A DNA stretch of 64,000 nucleotides from Winslowiella toletana (GCF_017875465.1 NZ_JAGGMQ010000001.1:3038001-3102000); one strand, 5' to 3'; shown: positions 1-9,256, counted from the first letter of the stretch. Made by a program: numbers and translations. The notes: generated by a model not told the origin, from the sequence alone.

Positions 1-257
1 AACGACTGAAACACCATCCCCACCTGCTGGCGCAACGCGGGCAGATCGGTGTTTTTATCACTCAGCAACACACCATCGACATCAATTTCGCCGCCCTGAA
101 AAGGCTCCAGCGCATTAATACATTTAATCAGCGTCGATTTGCCGGAACCTGACGGGCCACAGATCACCACCACTTCACCTTTGTTGATGGTTAATGAGCA
201 GCTTTTCAGTACCGCATGCTGGCCATAATATTTCGATAAATGGGTTACGGTAATCAT
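1..257 (-). CDS. Amino-acid-type ABC transporter ATPase, partial (3' end outside window)
   Basis: Only the first 85 codons are in the window. The start is the ATG at 257 on the minus strand. The visible part has a GPSGSGKST Walker A near residues 33-41 and ends in a GMVFQS Q-loop, as in the polar amino-acid ATPases (GlnQ/HisP type). Its ATG overlaps the stop of the M20 gene upstream (ATGA), so it is the third gene of the leftward operon and translationally coupled. It would power import with the binding protein at 5466 and the permease at 6303, although those lie on the other arm. The substrate is unknown. Confidence 0.9.
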   Translation of the reverse strand, partial: MITVTHLSKYYGQHAVLKSCSLTINKGEVVVICGPSGSGKSTLIKCINALEPFQGGEIDVDGVLLSDKNTDLPALRQQVGMVFQS

Positions 258-1492
258 GCGCTTTTCTCCTGTAACAGGGTGAGCAGACTGTTGGCGACAA
301 TCTGTGTCGCGTGGCGCAGATCGTCAAGATGCACCCGTTCATCCGCGCGGTGGCCATTGGCCTCAAGAAAACTGCGCGGCCCCGCGCCATACATAATGGT
401 CGGAATACCGGCAGCGCTGTACAGTCGCGCATCGGTATACAGCGGCAGTCCCACCAGCGGAATCGGCTGTTGCAGCACCTGCTCCGCTTCATCGCTAAAG
501 ATTTTCGCCAGCGCCAGACTTTGTGCGGAAGGGGTAAAGGGACGGGCCAGCAGAATCTGGCGCAGATTAAAGCTGATACCGGTCAGTTGCTGTTGCACGC
601 CAGCAATAATCGCCATTAATTCCCGCTCCACCGCTTCCGGGTTCTCTTCCGGGATAATACGGCGGTCGAGGCGGATCACCATATTATCGGAGACCACATT
701 GGTATTAATGCCGCCCTGCACCAGGCCAATCACCAGCGTCGGTGAATCAATGCCGTCGACGGCGGAGTGCTGCGCCGCCAGAGAGTCGCGATACTGATAC
801 AGCGCGGTCATTAAACGGTTGCCCGCCTCAATCGCATCACAGCCGCTGCCGGGAAACGCGGCGTGCGCCGATTTGCCCTCAATGGCAATTTCCAGATGCA
901 GGCAACCGTTATGCGCGGTGACGACGAAATAGCTTAATGCGGCGCAAACCACATAATCCGGTTTGGTTATGCCGTTATCCAGCAGCCAGCCAGGCCCGGT
1001 ATGACCGCCGGTCTCCTCGTCATAAGTAATATGCAGCTCAATCGTGCCGTTTAACGTCGCACCGCTGTGTTTTAAAGCCAGTAATGCCGACGTGTAAGTG
1101 GTGATATCTGATTTCGACACCGCCGCCCCTCGGCCATACAACCAGCCATCCTCAATCTCTGCGCCATAGGGATCTTTACTCCAGCCGCCACCGGGCGGCA
1201 CCACGTCGCCGTGGGCATTCAGCGCTACTACCGGGCCGGGACCAAAGCAGTGGCGCACGATTAAGTTGGTCGCGCTACGCATACCGGCCGCCTGCACGAT
1301 TTCATCCGGCACCGGCAAAATTTCTACCTGCAGATCAAGATCCTGCAACAGCTGCGCGGTCATCAGCGCATGGGGAGTGCAGTCGCCGGGCGGGTTATCC
1401 GAGGGCATCTGCACCAGTTTTTTCAGCATTCCGACCTGGGCGGGAAAATGGCTGTCAATCCAGCGGGCAATATTTTGCTTCGCATTGCTCAT
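254..1492 (-). CDS. M20-family amidohydrolase (ArgE/DapE/carbamoylase-like)
   Basis: This is a 412-residue zinc-dependent M20 peptidase/deacylase. The metal motif NAHGDVVP, a catalytic DEETGG and a late HxAFPGxG-type lid segment (SAHAAFPGSG) are visible. I prefer the ATG at 1492 to the one at 1501 because AAGGA is 8 bases before 1492 but abuts 1501. The family hydrolyses N-acyl, N-succinyl or N-carbamoyl amino acids. Next to a hydantoinase-like gene, an N-carbamoyl or N-acyl amino acid is the likely substrate, which is inference. It lies between the dehydrogenase fusion and the ATPase gene in one operon. Confidence 0.85.
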   Translation of the reverse strand: MSNAKQNIARWIDSHFPAQVGMLKKLVQMPSDNPPGDCTPHALMTAQLLQDLDLQVEILPVPDEIVQAAGMRSATNLIVRHCFGPGPVVALNAHGDVVPPGGGWSKDPYGAEIEDGWLYGRGAAVSKSDITTYTSALLALKHSGATLNGTIELHITYDEETGGHTGPGWLLDNGITKPDYVVCAALSYFVVTAHNGCLHLEIAIEGKSAHAAFPGSGCDAIEAGNRLMTALYQYRDSLAAQHSAVDGIDSPTLVIGLVQGGINTNVVSDNMVIRLDRRIIPEENPEAVERELMAIIAGVQQQLTGISFNLRQILLARPFTPSAQSLALAKIFSDEAEQVLQQPIPLVGLPLYTDARLYSAAGIPTIMYGAGPRSFLEANGHRADERVHLDDLRHATQIVANSLLTLLQEKSA

Positions 1493-1509
1493 GGCGGGCA
1501 TTCCTTGTA

Positions 1510-4443
1510 TTAGTTAAAGCGTGAAATATGGTAGGGCGCAAGATTGATATCGCTGCTGCCGCTAAGAATAAGTTGAGTGAGACTGTGCGCCACGACGGGC
1601 GCAAGGGTGTAACCGTTGGAGGTCACCGCATTGTAAAAACCGCGCTGAGTTGGCAGTTCACCAATAATCGGCGCACCATCGATATTGATATTCATACCTG
1701 CCCAGCTGCGTACCATGTGCAGGCGTTCCAGTGCCGGCAGCACCCTGGTCGCTACCCATAAATTGCCTTCGATACTTTCGCGCTGTGACTGATTCATGCG
1801 CATCGCCGGATTAAAGCCCGCACTCCAGCCGCCGCCGATTAACAGGCTGCCGTGGGCGGTTTGCTTCAGACTCAAATGACGCCCGGCGTGCGCGATCAGA
1901 TGATCGATCAGGGGTTCGGCGCGTTCTGTTACCACCATTTGCAGCGGTGCGCCTTTGACCGGAATGGCAGCGCCGACCATTTCGCCGATCCTGGCCGCCC
2001 AGGCGCCCGCCGCATTCACCACCCGCCGTGCTTCAATTACGCCACGGCTGGTCTGTACGCGGTAACCACCGCTTTTCAGCGGTTCAATCGCCATGACATC
2101 GGTGCCGCGCTGAAAACGCGCGCCTTTATTGCGTGCCATTTGATTGACCACATAGGTGGCGCGCAGCGGATTGATTTTGCCTTCCATCGGGCAAAATTCA
2201 GCGCCAGTCAGATTGGGGGATAAATGCGGCGATAAGCGGGCAAGCTGGGTTGCATCCAGCAGGCAGGCATCGATACCGTAGCTCTGTTCCAGTTTGATTT
2301 TCTGTTCAAGGAAGCGCATCTCCTGAGGGGTTTCCGCCACCATCAGACCACCGGTGATTTTGATTTCCAGCGATTCACCACTTGCCGCTTCCAGTTGCTG
2401 CCACAACTGCACCGAGAGCGGGCCAAGTGGTAAGGTCTGCGCCGCCGGGCCGCCGCCTTGCTCCGCTTTGGCGCCAAAATCAAATGACAGCAACTGCACA
2501 TGTAAGCTGCCCGCGTTGGCGCCGGACGCCTGCAAGTTGATATCGTCGCGCTCAACCACCAGCACTTCAGCACCGGCATCCGCCAGGTAGTAGCCGAGGC
2601 AGTTGCCCATCACGCCACCGCCGATCACCAGCACGTCGGTTTTTTGCAGTGCCAGCGGCGAGGTTTCCACCGGACGGGCGAGGTTGGGCGTGATGGCCGG
2701 TTTATGGCCACCCCACTCCTTTTTTTCAAATGCCAGCAACGAGATCGGTACCGGACGGGCAGGCAGGCGCGGAGCAAAAAAGCCTTCGGTATCGCTCTGG
2801 CGCTGCGTCATTTCTTCGACTAACTGCACCACCATGCCGGAGCAGGTGCGCCCCTGGCACAGCCCCATCCCCACGCGCAAATTACGCTTTAGCGCGGCAG
2901 GGGTATCAATTCCCTGTCTGATGGCCGTTCGCAGGCTGCCCAGCGAAATATTCTCACAGCGACAAATCACCGTGTCATCGGCCAGCGAACTCAGCCTGAC
3001 TGGCGGCGCCTGGTAGAGTTGCCATAGCGCACGCTGAAAATCTTCAGCTCCGCGCACAGCGCCTCTGGCGCTGCTGCTGTCGTTGTCATCAGTGGTAAAT
3101 CCCAGTGCCGACAGCGCACTGACGGCGGCGAGAGTGCCGCGCGCCAGCGCCACCTGCGCGCCGCCCAGCCTGGCGCCATCGCCCACCACATAGACGCCGG
3201 GAACAGAGGTGGCGCCGTTTTCATCGGTTTTAATCAGCGGTGTGCTGAAAGGCGTGGTGGAGAGTTGTTGTTCGCAGCCCAGCATGCGCGCCAGATCGGT
3301 GGAGGGGATAAAACCGTGCCCAAGGCACAGGACATCACAGGCGATGGTTCGTGATGATCCGGCGATACGCTGTCCGTCGGCATCAACGCGCATCACGGTA
3401 ACGCTTTCCAGCCGCTCACTGCCATGGGCCGCGACGACCTCCTGCCCCCAGTGAACCGGCACCCGGTGTTTTTTCAATACGCTGAGGTAGTGGCGGCCTG
3501 TTAGCAGCAGTTGCGGGGAAACTTTCAGTAGCGTCAGCATCTGACGCAGATGCTTAATTCCCGGCTTCGCTGCTCTTTCCAGCAGCTCAACAATACCGCC
3601 TCCGCTTTCCAGCAGCTCGGCTGAGTACTGTAAATTCAGCGGGCCATTGCCGCTGACCACCACCCGTTCGCCCGCCACCACCCGATAGGCTTTCGCCAGC
3701 GTCTGTCCGGCGCCGGTGGTCATCACGCCGGGCAACGTCCAGCCGGGAAAAGGCACTGGCCGCTCATAAGCGCCGGTGGCAATAATCAGCTGCCGGGCGT
3801 GAATCAGTGTGGTTTGCTGATCGATAATCACCGCAATTTCCTGCGGCGAGAAGGCCGCCCACACCGTGGCCTGCTGGATAATTTCCGCTCCGGCGGCCTG
3901 CGCATCCGCCAGCAGCTGCTGCCCGTCGCGCCACTGCTTTGGCAGTTTACCGGCGATAAGATGCGAAGCCGCCAGCGGTTTAAAAAACTGGCCGCCACTC
4001 TGTGGCCGCTCGTCCAGCACAATCACTGTTGCCCCCGCGCGGGCGGCAATGCGGGCGGCGGATAATCCGGCTGGCCCGGCGCCGACAATTAACAGATCGC
4101 AGGTGCGTTGCGGCGGGGCGGGCAGCGATGGCGCGGTCGCCAGCGGTTGCGGCTGGCTGTCCGCGCGACGGCGGCTGGCGATCTGCATCCCTTCACTGAC
4201 CAGCGTCATGCAACTGCGCTGCGAATGTTTGCCGTCCACCTCCACCACACATTCGTAACAGGCGCCCATCCCACACCATAAGCCACGCGCTTCTCCCTGC
4301 TCATTGTGGCGTAGCGCGACAATATTCTGGCGGGATAAGGCGGCGGCAATGGTTTCAGAAGGCAGTGCCTGCACGGGCTGACCATCAAACCAGATGGTGA
4401 AAGTTTCAGCCGCAGCGGAAATGTTAGCGGATTTGATTTCCAT
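1510..4443 (-). CDS. Three-domain flavo-iron-sulfur amino-acid dehydrogenase (HcnA-HcnB-HcnC-like fusion)
   Basis: One 977-residue chain carries three modules that are usually separate subunits. Residues about 12-95 form a [2Fe-2S] ferredoxin domain (Cys57, Cys62, Cys65, Cys78). Residues about 115-560 form a pyridine-nucleotide/FAD oxidoreductase with GAGPAG at 121-126 and a BFD-like cluster (Cys494, Cys496, Cys529, Cys534). Residues about 600-977 form a D-amino-acid-oxidase-type FAD domain (VIGGGVMG at 606). Hydrogen-cyanide synthase, D-hydroxyproline dehydrogenase and octopine/nopaline oxidases have these parts as separate proteins. It probably oxidises a D- or N-substituted amino acid and passes electrons on. 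It is first in the leftward operon; the substrate is not readable from sequence. Confidence 0.85.
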   Translation of the reverse strand: MEIKSANISAAAETFTIWFDGQPVQALPSETIAAALSRQNIVALRHNEQGEARGLWCGMGACYECVVEVDGKHSQRSCMTLVSEGMQIASRRRADSQPQPLATAPSLPAPPQRTCDLLIVGAGPAGLSAARIAARAGATVIVLDERPQSGGQFFKPLAASHLIAGKLPKQWRDGQQLLADAQAAGAEIIQQATVWAAFSPQEIAVIIDQQTTLIHARQLIIATGAYERPVPFPGWTLPGVMTTGAGQTLAKAYRVVAGERVVVSGNGPLNLQYSAELLESGGGIVELLERAAKPGIKHLRQMLTLLKVSPQLLLTGRHYLSVLKKHRVPVHWGQEVVAAHGSERLESVTVMRVDADGQRIAGSSRTIACDVLCLGHGFIPSTDLARMLGCEQQLSTTPFSTPLIKTDENGATSVPGVYVVGDGARLGGAQVALARGTLAAVSALSALGFTTDDNDSSSARGAVRGAEDFQRALWQLYQAPPVRLSSLADDTVICRCENISLGSLRTAIRQGIDTPAALKRNLRVGMGLCQGRTCSGMVVQLVEEMTQRQSDTEGFFAPRLPARPVPISLLAFEKKEWGGHKPAITPNLARPVETSPLALQKTDVLVIGGGVMGNCLGYYLADAGAEVLVVERDDINLQASGANAGSLHVQLLSFDFGAKAEQGGGPAAQTLPLGPLSVQLWQQLEAASGESLEIKITGGLMVAETPQEMRFLEQKIKLEQSYGIDACLLDATQLARLSPHLSPNLTGAEFCPMEGKINPLRATYVVNQMARNKGARFQRGTDVMAIEPLKSGGYRVQTSRGVIEARRVVNAAGAWAARIGEMVGAAIPVKGAPLQMVVTERAEPLIDHLIAHAGRHLSLKQTAHGSLLIGGGWSAGFNPAMRMNQSQRESIEGNLWVATRVLPALERLHMVRSWAGMNINIDGAPIIGELPTQRGFYNAVTSNGYTLAPVVAHSLTQLILSGSSDINLAPYHISRFN

Positions 4444-4461
4444 AGTGCTTGTGATCCGTAT

Positions 4462-4500
4462 TCTTTTGTGTATACATTACGTATACGGTATACAAACGGT
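4462..4500. promoter_or_regulatory. Divergent promoter region with three GTATAC operator-like sites
   Basis: GTATAC occurs at 4470-4475, 4481-4486 and 4488-4493 in the gap between the divergent arms. The first lies in a perfect TGTATACA, and the third is preceded by G and followed by AAA. GntR regulators of the FCD subfamily, NanR being the known case with GGTATA repeats, bind such motifs. The FCD regulator at 8511 is the obvious candidate. Assignment is inferred from motif and position. Confidence 0.6.
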
Positions 4501-4531
4501 ATTCAGCAAGCATTTTCGCAAGGAACTCAAT

Positions 4532-5428
4532 ATGTCGACCTTTCGCGGTACTTATACGGTTTTGATTACTCCCTTTACTACAGAGGGTTCAGCAATTGAC
4601 GTGCCAGCTTTAGAAAAACTGGTTAACTGGCAAATTGAGCAGGGAATTCATGGGCTTATCCCGCTCGGCAGTACCGGTGAGTTTTTATCGATGAGCCGCG
4701 AGGAGCGACAACTGGTCACTGAGACGGTGATTCGCACCGCCAGAGGGCGCGTACCGGTACTGATGGGCACTGGCGCGGAATACACGCCTGAGTGTGTCGA
4801 ACTGAGCAAAGAAGCGGAGTCGATGGGCGCAGATGGCGTGATGATCATCCCGCCGTTTTACAGCTGCCCGAATGAAGACGAGCTTTTTGCCCACTACCGC
4901 GCGGTCGGCGAGGCGCTGTCGATCCCGATTATGATTTACAACAACCCGGCCACCGCCAATGTCGATCTGGTGCCGAAAACGGTCGCGCGTTTAGCGGAGA
5001 TCGATACCGTCAGCTATATCAAAGAATCGACCCTTGAGGTCACGCGCGTTCGCGACATTATCGAGCTTTGCGGCGACAAGATGAATGTGTTTGCCGGCAT
5101 CCTCGGCTACGAATCTTTCTGGCTCGGCGCCTGCGGCTGGGTCGCGGTGGCCTCCAATTTACTGCCCAACGCCTGCGCGCAGATGTTTGAAGCGGCGGTT
5201 GATCGTGGCAATCGCGATGAAGCCTTAGCCATCTATCACCAGATCCTGCCCGTAGTGCGCGCAGTCGGTGGACCGCACTACGTCGCCGCCAGCAAGGCCG
5301 GGCTGGAAATGATGGGGCTGAATGTCGGTATCCCGCGCGCGCCGCGTCTGCCGATGGCGAATGATTTGCACCATATCCTGCGACATGAATTAGAAAAACT
5401 CGGCGTTCTGAACTCTGTCGCTCATTAA
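4532..5428 (+). CDS. Dihydrodipicolinate synthase-family class I aldolase/deaminase
   Basis: This 298-residue TIM barrel has the family hallmarks GSTGEF (46-51), Tyr136 in MIYNNPA and the Schiff-base Lys164 in YIKES. The reading frame is open from 4394, but ATG 4532 is chosen because AAGGA lies 7 bases upstream and the barrel starts directly after it (MSTFRGTYTVL). The family includes DapA, NanA, keto-acid aldolases and Δ1-pyrroline-4-hydroxy-2-carboxylate deaminase. Next to a D-hydroxyproline-dehydrogenase-like fusion, a deaminase or keto-acid lyase role is likelier than lysine synthesis. It is first gene of the rightward operon. Confidence 0.88.
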   Translation: MSTFRGTYTVLITPFTTEGSAIDVPALEKLVNWQIEQGIHGLIPLGSTGEFLSMSREERQLVTETVIRTARGRVPVLMGTGAEYTPECVELSKEAESMGADGVMIIPPFYSCPNEDELFAHYRAVGEALSIPIMIYNNPATANVDLVPKTVARLAEIDTVSYIKESTLEVTRVRDIIELCGDKMNVFAGILGYESFWLGACGWVAVASNLLPNACAQMFEAAVDRGNRDEALAIYHQILPVVRAVGGPHYVAASKAGLEMMGLNVGIPRAPRLPMANDLHHILRHELEKLGVLNSVAH

Positions 5429-5465
5429 TGTCATCCGCCACCCCATTTAATTTCGGAGAAAGTCT

Positions 5466-6284
5466 ATGAACGCAAAAGTTTCATTATTCGCCACTCTTTC
5501 CCTGCTGTTTGCCGCCGCCAGTTATGCCGACTGCATCCCGTTGCAGGGGGCGAATTTAGTCACCCCTGGCGCATTAAAAATGTCGACCAACCCGACGCTG
5601 CCGCCGCTGCAATATGTCGATAATCAGGGCCAGTTAAAAGGGATGCGTATTGAGTTAGGCGAAGAAATTGCCAGACGCCTGTGCCTGAAACCCGACTATA
5701 CCCGCATTGAGTTTTCCGCCATGGTGCCCGGCTTACAGGGTGGCCGCTGGGATATGATTAATACCGGTATTTTCTTCACCCCGGCGCGCGCCAAAATGAT
5801 GTATTTAATCCCGTATGAAAGCCAGGCGATCAGTATTTCCACGCAGCCAGCCCTCGCCAGCAATATCAGCAAAATCGAAGATCTCTCCGGCAAAAGCGTC
5901 GGTGTGGAAATTGGTGGTTTTGAAGAAAATACCATCAGAAAGATCAGTAAAGACCTGGTGGCAAAAAACCTGAAACCGATTGAAATCCAGACCTTTGATA
6001 ACTTTACCGTCGCCTTCCAGGCACTGCGCGCGCAGCAGGTCAGCGCGGTGATCAGTATTGATGCCGTCGCGGCGGAATATCAGCAAAAAGGGATGTTTAA
6101 ACAGGTGATATCCGGCCTTGAGCCGACCCCGGTCGCCATCGCCTTTAAAGATGCAAAACTGGCGGCTGCCACGGCGCAGGTGCTGAACAACATGAATGCG
6201 GATGGCAGCCTGCCAGCGCTATTTAAAAAATATGGCGCGGCAATGATCCCCGGAACCTTTAGTGTGCAGGGGCCTTCATCTTAG
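5466..6284 (+). CDS. Family 3 periplasmic amino-acid-type binding protein
   Basis: A 272-residue ABC substrate-binding protein. Residues 1-21 form a typical signal peptide ending in SYA-D. The mature part has the family-3 pattern (LKMSTNPTLPPLQY, LKGMRIELGEEIARRL, then VGVEIGG). It should capture a small amino-acid-like solute in the periplasm and hand it to the permease at 6303 and the ATPase at 1-257. GGAGA precedes the ATG by 6 bases. It lies 37 bases after the aldolase gene. The ligand is unknown. Confidence 0.9.
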   Translation: MNAKVSLFATLSLLFAAASYADCIPLQGANLVTPGALKMSTNPTLPPLQYVDNQGQLKGMRIELGEEIARRLCLKPDYTRIEFSAMVPGLQGGRWDMINTGIFFTPARAKMMYLIPYESQAISISTQPALASNISKIEDLSGKSVGVEIGGFEENTIRKISKDLVAKNLKPIEIQTFDNFTVAFQALRAQQVSAVISIDAVAAEYQQKGMFKQVISGLEPTPVAIAFKDAKLAAATAQVLNNMNADGSLPALFKKYGAAMIPGTFSVQGPSS

Positions 6285-6302
6285 ACGTAAGGAATGATCA
6301 TT

Positions 6303-7052
6303 ATGGTTCAGGGCTGGAGCTGGGAAGGGTATTTTCATTACCTCACCAACCACTTTATTTTTATGGGGGCGGTTAACACCGTCCTGTTAACGCTGGCTGG
6401 TATGGCTGGTGGTCTGTTATTTGGCGTATTACTGGCCTTTGCCAGACTGTCGCCATGGGGCTGGGTTAATCAGTTAGCGCGCATTTATATCTGGCTGTTT
6501 CGCGGTACGCCGCTGCTGGTTCAGCTGATTATTATCTATACCGGTTTACCGCAAATCGGCATCCGTTTTACGGTGATTGAAGCGGTAGTCATTGGCCTGG
6601 TGCTTAACGAAGCAGCGTATCTGGCGGAAATTATTCGCGGTGGCGTGCAGGCGTTATCCCGGGGGCAGATTAATGCCGCCAAAGCGCTGGGTTTTCACCA
6701 TCTGGGCGTGGTGCGTTATGTGATATTCCCGCAGACCATGCGTTTGATTCTGCCTTCGCTGGGCAACAGCTTTAACGGGCTGTTAAAAACCACCTCCATC
6801 GCCTCAGTTATTTCGATGGAAGAGTTACTGCGCCGCACGCAAATCCTGATGCAGGAGCAGTTTATGGTGCTGGAACTGTTTATGGTGGCGGCCACCTATT
6901 ATCTGATTCTGACCACCCTGTGGGACTTTATTCAGCGCAAAATCGAGCGTCATTACGCCAGAGCCTATCAGAGCACCACCAGCGCGCCGACAGTGCGTAA
7001 AAGCGTGTTGCAGAGAATCACCACCACCTTTGCGAGGGGAACGCCGCGATGA
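6303..7052 (+). CDS. Polar amino-acid ABC transporter permease (HisM/GlnP type)
   Basis: An inner-membrane permease of 249 residues with about five hydrophobic helices and the EAA loop contacting the ATPase (EIIRGGVQALSRGQINAAKA). ATG 6303 is chosen over 6294 because AAGGA at 6289-6293 abuts 6294 but lies 9 bases before 6303. The C-terminal tail of about 35 residues is basic and polar. Its stop overlaps the hydantoinase start (ATGA), indicating coupling. A single permease gene suggests a homodimeric channel. Confidence 0.9.
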   Translation: MVQGWSWEGYFHYLTNHFIFMGAVNTVLLTLAGMAGGLLFGVLLAFARLSPWGWVNQLARIYIWLFRGTPLLVQLIIIYTGLPQIGIRFTVIEAVVIGLVLNEAAYLAEIIRGGVQALSRGQINAAKALGFHHLGVVRYVIFPQTMRLILPSLGNSFNGLLKTTSIASVISMEELLRRTQILMQEQFMVLELFMVAATYYLILTTLWDFIQRKIERHYARAYQSTTSAPTVRKSVLQRITTTFARGTPR

Positions 7053-8464
7053 AGAGTTATGATGTGATTGTGAAGAACGCCGATATCGTCACCGCCTCAG
7101 AGCGCTATCTGGGTGATATCGGCATCAGTAACGGTAAGGTGGCGGTGATTGCCGCGACGCTTGATGCGTCACAGGCAAAGCAGGTTATTGATGCGCACGG
7201 ACGGATGGTGACGCCCGGCGGCGTCGATGCCCACTGTCATCTCGATCAACCCTCAACCGATGGCTCGGCTGGCGCCGATGATTTTATTAGCGGAACCCGG
7301 TCGGCGGCCTGCGGCGGCACCACCACGGTAATCCCTTTTGCCATGCAGTTTAAAGGCCAGAGCCTGCATGATGCGGTGGCCGATTATCACCAGCGCGCTG
7401 AGGGTAAGGCGTGTATCGATTACGCCTTTCATCTGATTATTACCGATGCCAGTGCGGCGGTGATTGCTGAGCTGCCGCAGATGGTGAAGCAGGGCTATAC
7501 CTCGTTTAAAATCTATATGACTTATGAGGCGCTGAAGCTTTCCGATCATCATATCCTCAATGTACTGGATGCCGCGCGCCAGCTGGGCGCCATCTCAATG
7601 ATTCATGCGGAAAATGATGACTGCATCAGCTGGCTGACCGAACGGCTGAAAAGCGAAGGCAAAATCTCGCCGCGTTATCATGCGGTCGCGCACTCGCAGA
7701 TTGGCGAGCGCGAAGCGACCCATCGCGCCATCTCACTGGCAGAACTGGTTGATGTGCCAATTTTACTGGTGCATGTCTCCAGCCGTGCGGCAGTCGAACA
7801 GATTTACTGGTCGCGCGGGCAGGGGATAAATATCTTCTCCGAAACCTGTCCGCAGTACCTGTTCCTGACGGCGGAAGATCTCGGCATTGACGACAGTTTC
7901 CACGGCGCAAAGTGCATCTGTAGCCCACCGCCGCGCGACACCGACAGCCAGCAAGCCGTATGGAACGCACTGGCCAACGGCACCTTTTCTATTTTCTCGT
8001 CCGATCACTGCCCGTTTAATTATGACGATCCACAGGGGAAAAAACTGCACGGCGAAGACGCGTCTTTTGATCTGGTGCCGAATGGCATTGCTGGCCTGGA
8101 AACGCGGCTGCCGCTGCTAATGAGCGAAGGGGTGCTGAAAAACCGCATCTCAGCACAACGGTTTGTCGATTTAACCGCCACCGCACCGGCAAAACTGTAT
8201 GGACTCTATCCGCAAAAAGGCACCCTGATGCCCGGCAGCGATGCGGATCTGGTTATCTGGGATACGGATTGCCATAAAACCATCCATAATGATCAACTGC
8301 ATAGCGCCGCTGATTACACCCCTTATGAGGGCAAAGAGGTGCATGCCTGGCCAGCAATCACCTTATCGCGCGGTGACATCGTATGGCGCGACAACCAGTT
8401 CACCGGTCAGCGGGGTAACGGGCAGTTTCTTCACTGCGCGCTCCCTTTCCCCTCAAAAGGATAA
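7049..8464 (+). CDS. D-hydantoinase/dihydropyrimidinase-like amidohydrolase
   Basis: A 471-residue cyclic amidohydrolase. The metal site is visible as DAHCHLDQP (His62, His64), the carbamylated lysine as Lys154 in SFKIYMTYE, then MIHAEN, LVHVSS and SSDHCPF. Length and motif order fit hydantoinase/dihydropyrimidinase rather than dihydroorotase. It would open a hydantoin or dihydropyrimidine ring to an N-carbamoyl amino acid in the cytoplasm. Placed with an M20 enzyme and an amino-acid dehydrogenase, it is probably the entry enzyme of the pathway, which is inference. Confidence 0.87.
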   Translation: MKSYDVIVKNADIVTASERYLGDIGISNGKVAVIAATLDASQAKQVIDAHGRMVTPGGVDAHCHLDQPSTDGSAGADDFISGTRSAACGGTTTVIPFAMQFKGQSLHDAVADYHQRAEGKACIDYAFHLIITDASAAVIAELPQMVKQGYTSFKIYMTYEALKLSDHHILNVLDAARQLGAISMIHAENDDCISWLTERLKSEGKISPRYHAVAHSQIGEREATHRAISLAELVDVPILLVHVSSRAAVEQIYWSRGQGINIFSETCPQYLFLTAEDLGIDDSFHGAKCICSPPPRDTDSQQAVWNALANGTFSIFSSDHCPFNYDDPQGKKLHGEDASFDLVPNGIAGLETRLPLLMSEGVLKNRISAQRFVDLTATAPAKLYGLYPQKGTLMPGSDADLVIWDTDCHKTIHNDQLHSAADYTPYEGKEVHAWPAITLSRGDIVWRDNQFTGQRGNGQFLHCALPFPSKG

Positions 8465-8510
8465 TTCGGTAAACTATCCCTGACCTTTTGCTACTGGATA
8501 ACCCGTTAAG

Positions 8511-9191
8511 ATGACTGACTACCAGGATCACGCCCTGTCTGCCATTATGGCAGCCAAACCACTGTATATGAAATCAGCCAGTCTTTCTGAACAGGTCTAT
8601 GCGCTGCTTAAAGAGTTGATTCTGGAGCGAAAAATTCCGGGAAGTAGTGAAATGTCCGAGTCCCGCCTGTCCGAAGAGTTACAGGTGTCGCGTACGCCGA
8701 TGCGTGAAGCGCTGGTGCGGCTGGCGGGCGAAAACCTGCTGGAGCGTCGCGGCGCACGCTCTTATGCCGTGCGCTCAGTCGATATCAAGGAGTACCTTGA
8801 TACCATGGGGTTGCGCGAGATCCTGGAAGCGGAAGCTGTCAGCAAGGCCTTTGGTCGTATCAGCAACGAAACGCTGACGGCGCTGATCGCGGAATTGCAG
8901 CTGCTGATTGAAAGCGATCAGGAAGAGCATCTGTACTGGCGCTTTGATGAAAAACTGCATGACACCCTCGCAGAAGCGTCCGGCAATATAGTGCTGGCCC
9001 AGGTGCTGCGAAGATTGCGGGTCAACGTGCGTCTGTTCCGCCTGCACAGTCCGTTGCATCGCCAGCAGGAGAATCATATCGAGCATCTGGATTTGCTGAA
9101 TGCAATGCTGGCCGGAGATAAAGATAAAAGCCTTGAGTCGATTCGCAAGCATATTACTAATCTGAAAAATGATGTGCTGAGTTCGTTGTAG
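8511..9191 (+). CDS. GntR-family (FCD/VanR subfamily) regulator
   Basis: A 226-residue regulator. Residues about 23-90 form the winged helix (SEQVYALLKELILERKI, then LSEELQVSRTPMREAL). The rest is an all-helical FCD ligand domain with the Asp/His pattern expected for a metal site (FDEKLHDTLAEAS, then HIEHLDLL). It closes the rightward operon. The three GTATAC sites at 4470-4493 are its probable operators, with a pathway metabolite as likely inducer. An internal ATG at 8550 is an alternative start. Confidence 0.88.
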   Translation: MTDYQDHALSAIMAAKPLYMKSASLSEQVYALLKELILERKIPGSSEMSESRLSEELQVSRTPMREALVRLAGENLLERRGARSYAVRSVDIKEYLDTMGLREILEAEAVSKAFGRISNETLTALIAELQLLIESDQEEHLYWRFDEKLHDTLAEASGNIVLAQVLRRLRVNVRLFRLHSPLHRQQENHIEHLDLLNAMLAGDKDKSLESIRKHITNLKNDVLSSL

Positions 9192-9230
9192 CCGGGCAGA
9201 TTAGCCCTGCCACAACGTTTGCTGATGTAA

Positions 9231-9253
9231 GCGGCGGCGTTCCCGCCGTCTGC
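9231..9253. repeat. GC-rich palindrome between convergent genes (degenerate GTAGGGGCGGCG-type element)
   Basis: GCGGCGG and CCGCCGT can pair around a GTT-type loop in the gap between the convergent GntR gene and dspF. It resembles the better conserved elements at 24901, 52090, 52125 and 58720 but is degenerate. It may also end transcription, although no T-run follows. Confidence 0.5.
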
Positions 9254-9256
9254 AGA

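Noticed and set aside
4394..4531. N-terminal extension of the DHDPS-like protein
   Set aside because: It covers the divergent promoter and part of the opposite gene; ATG 4532 has an RBS and begins the conserved fold.
7049..8464. Dihydroorotase identity
   Set aside because: Length of about 470 residues and the SFKIYMTYE lysine context fit hydantoinase/dihydropyrimidinase better.
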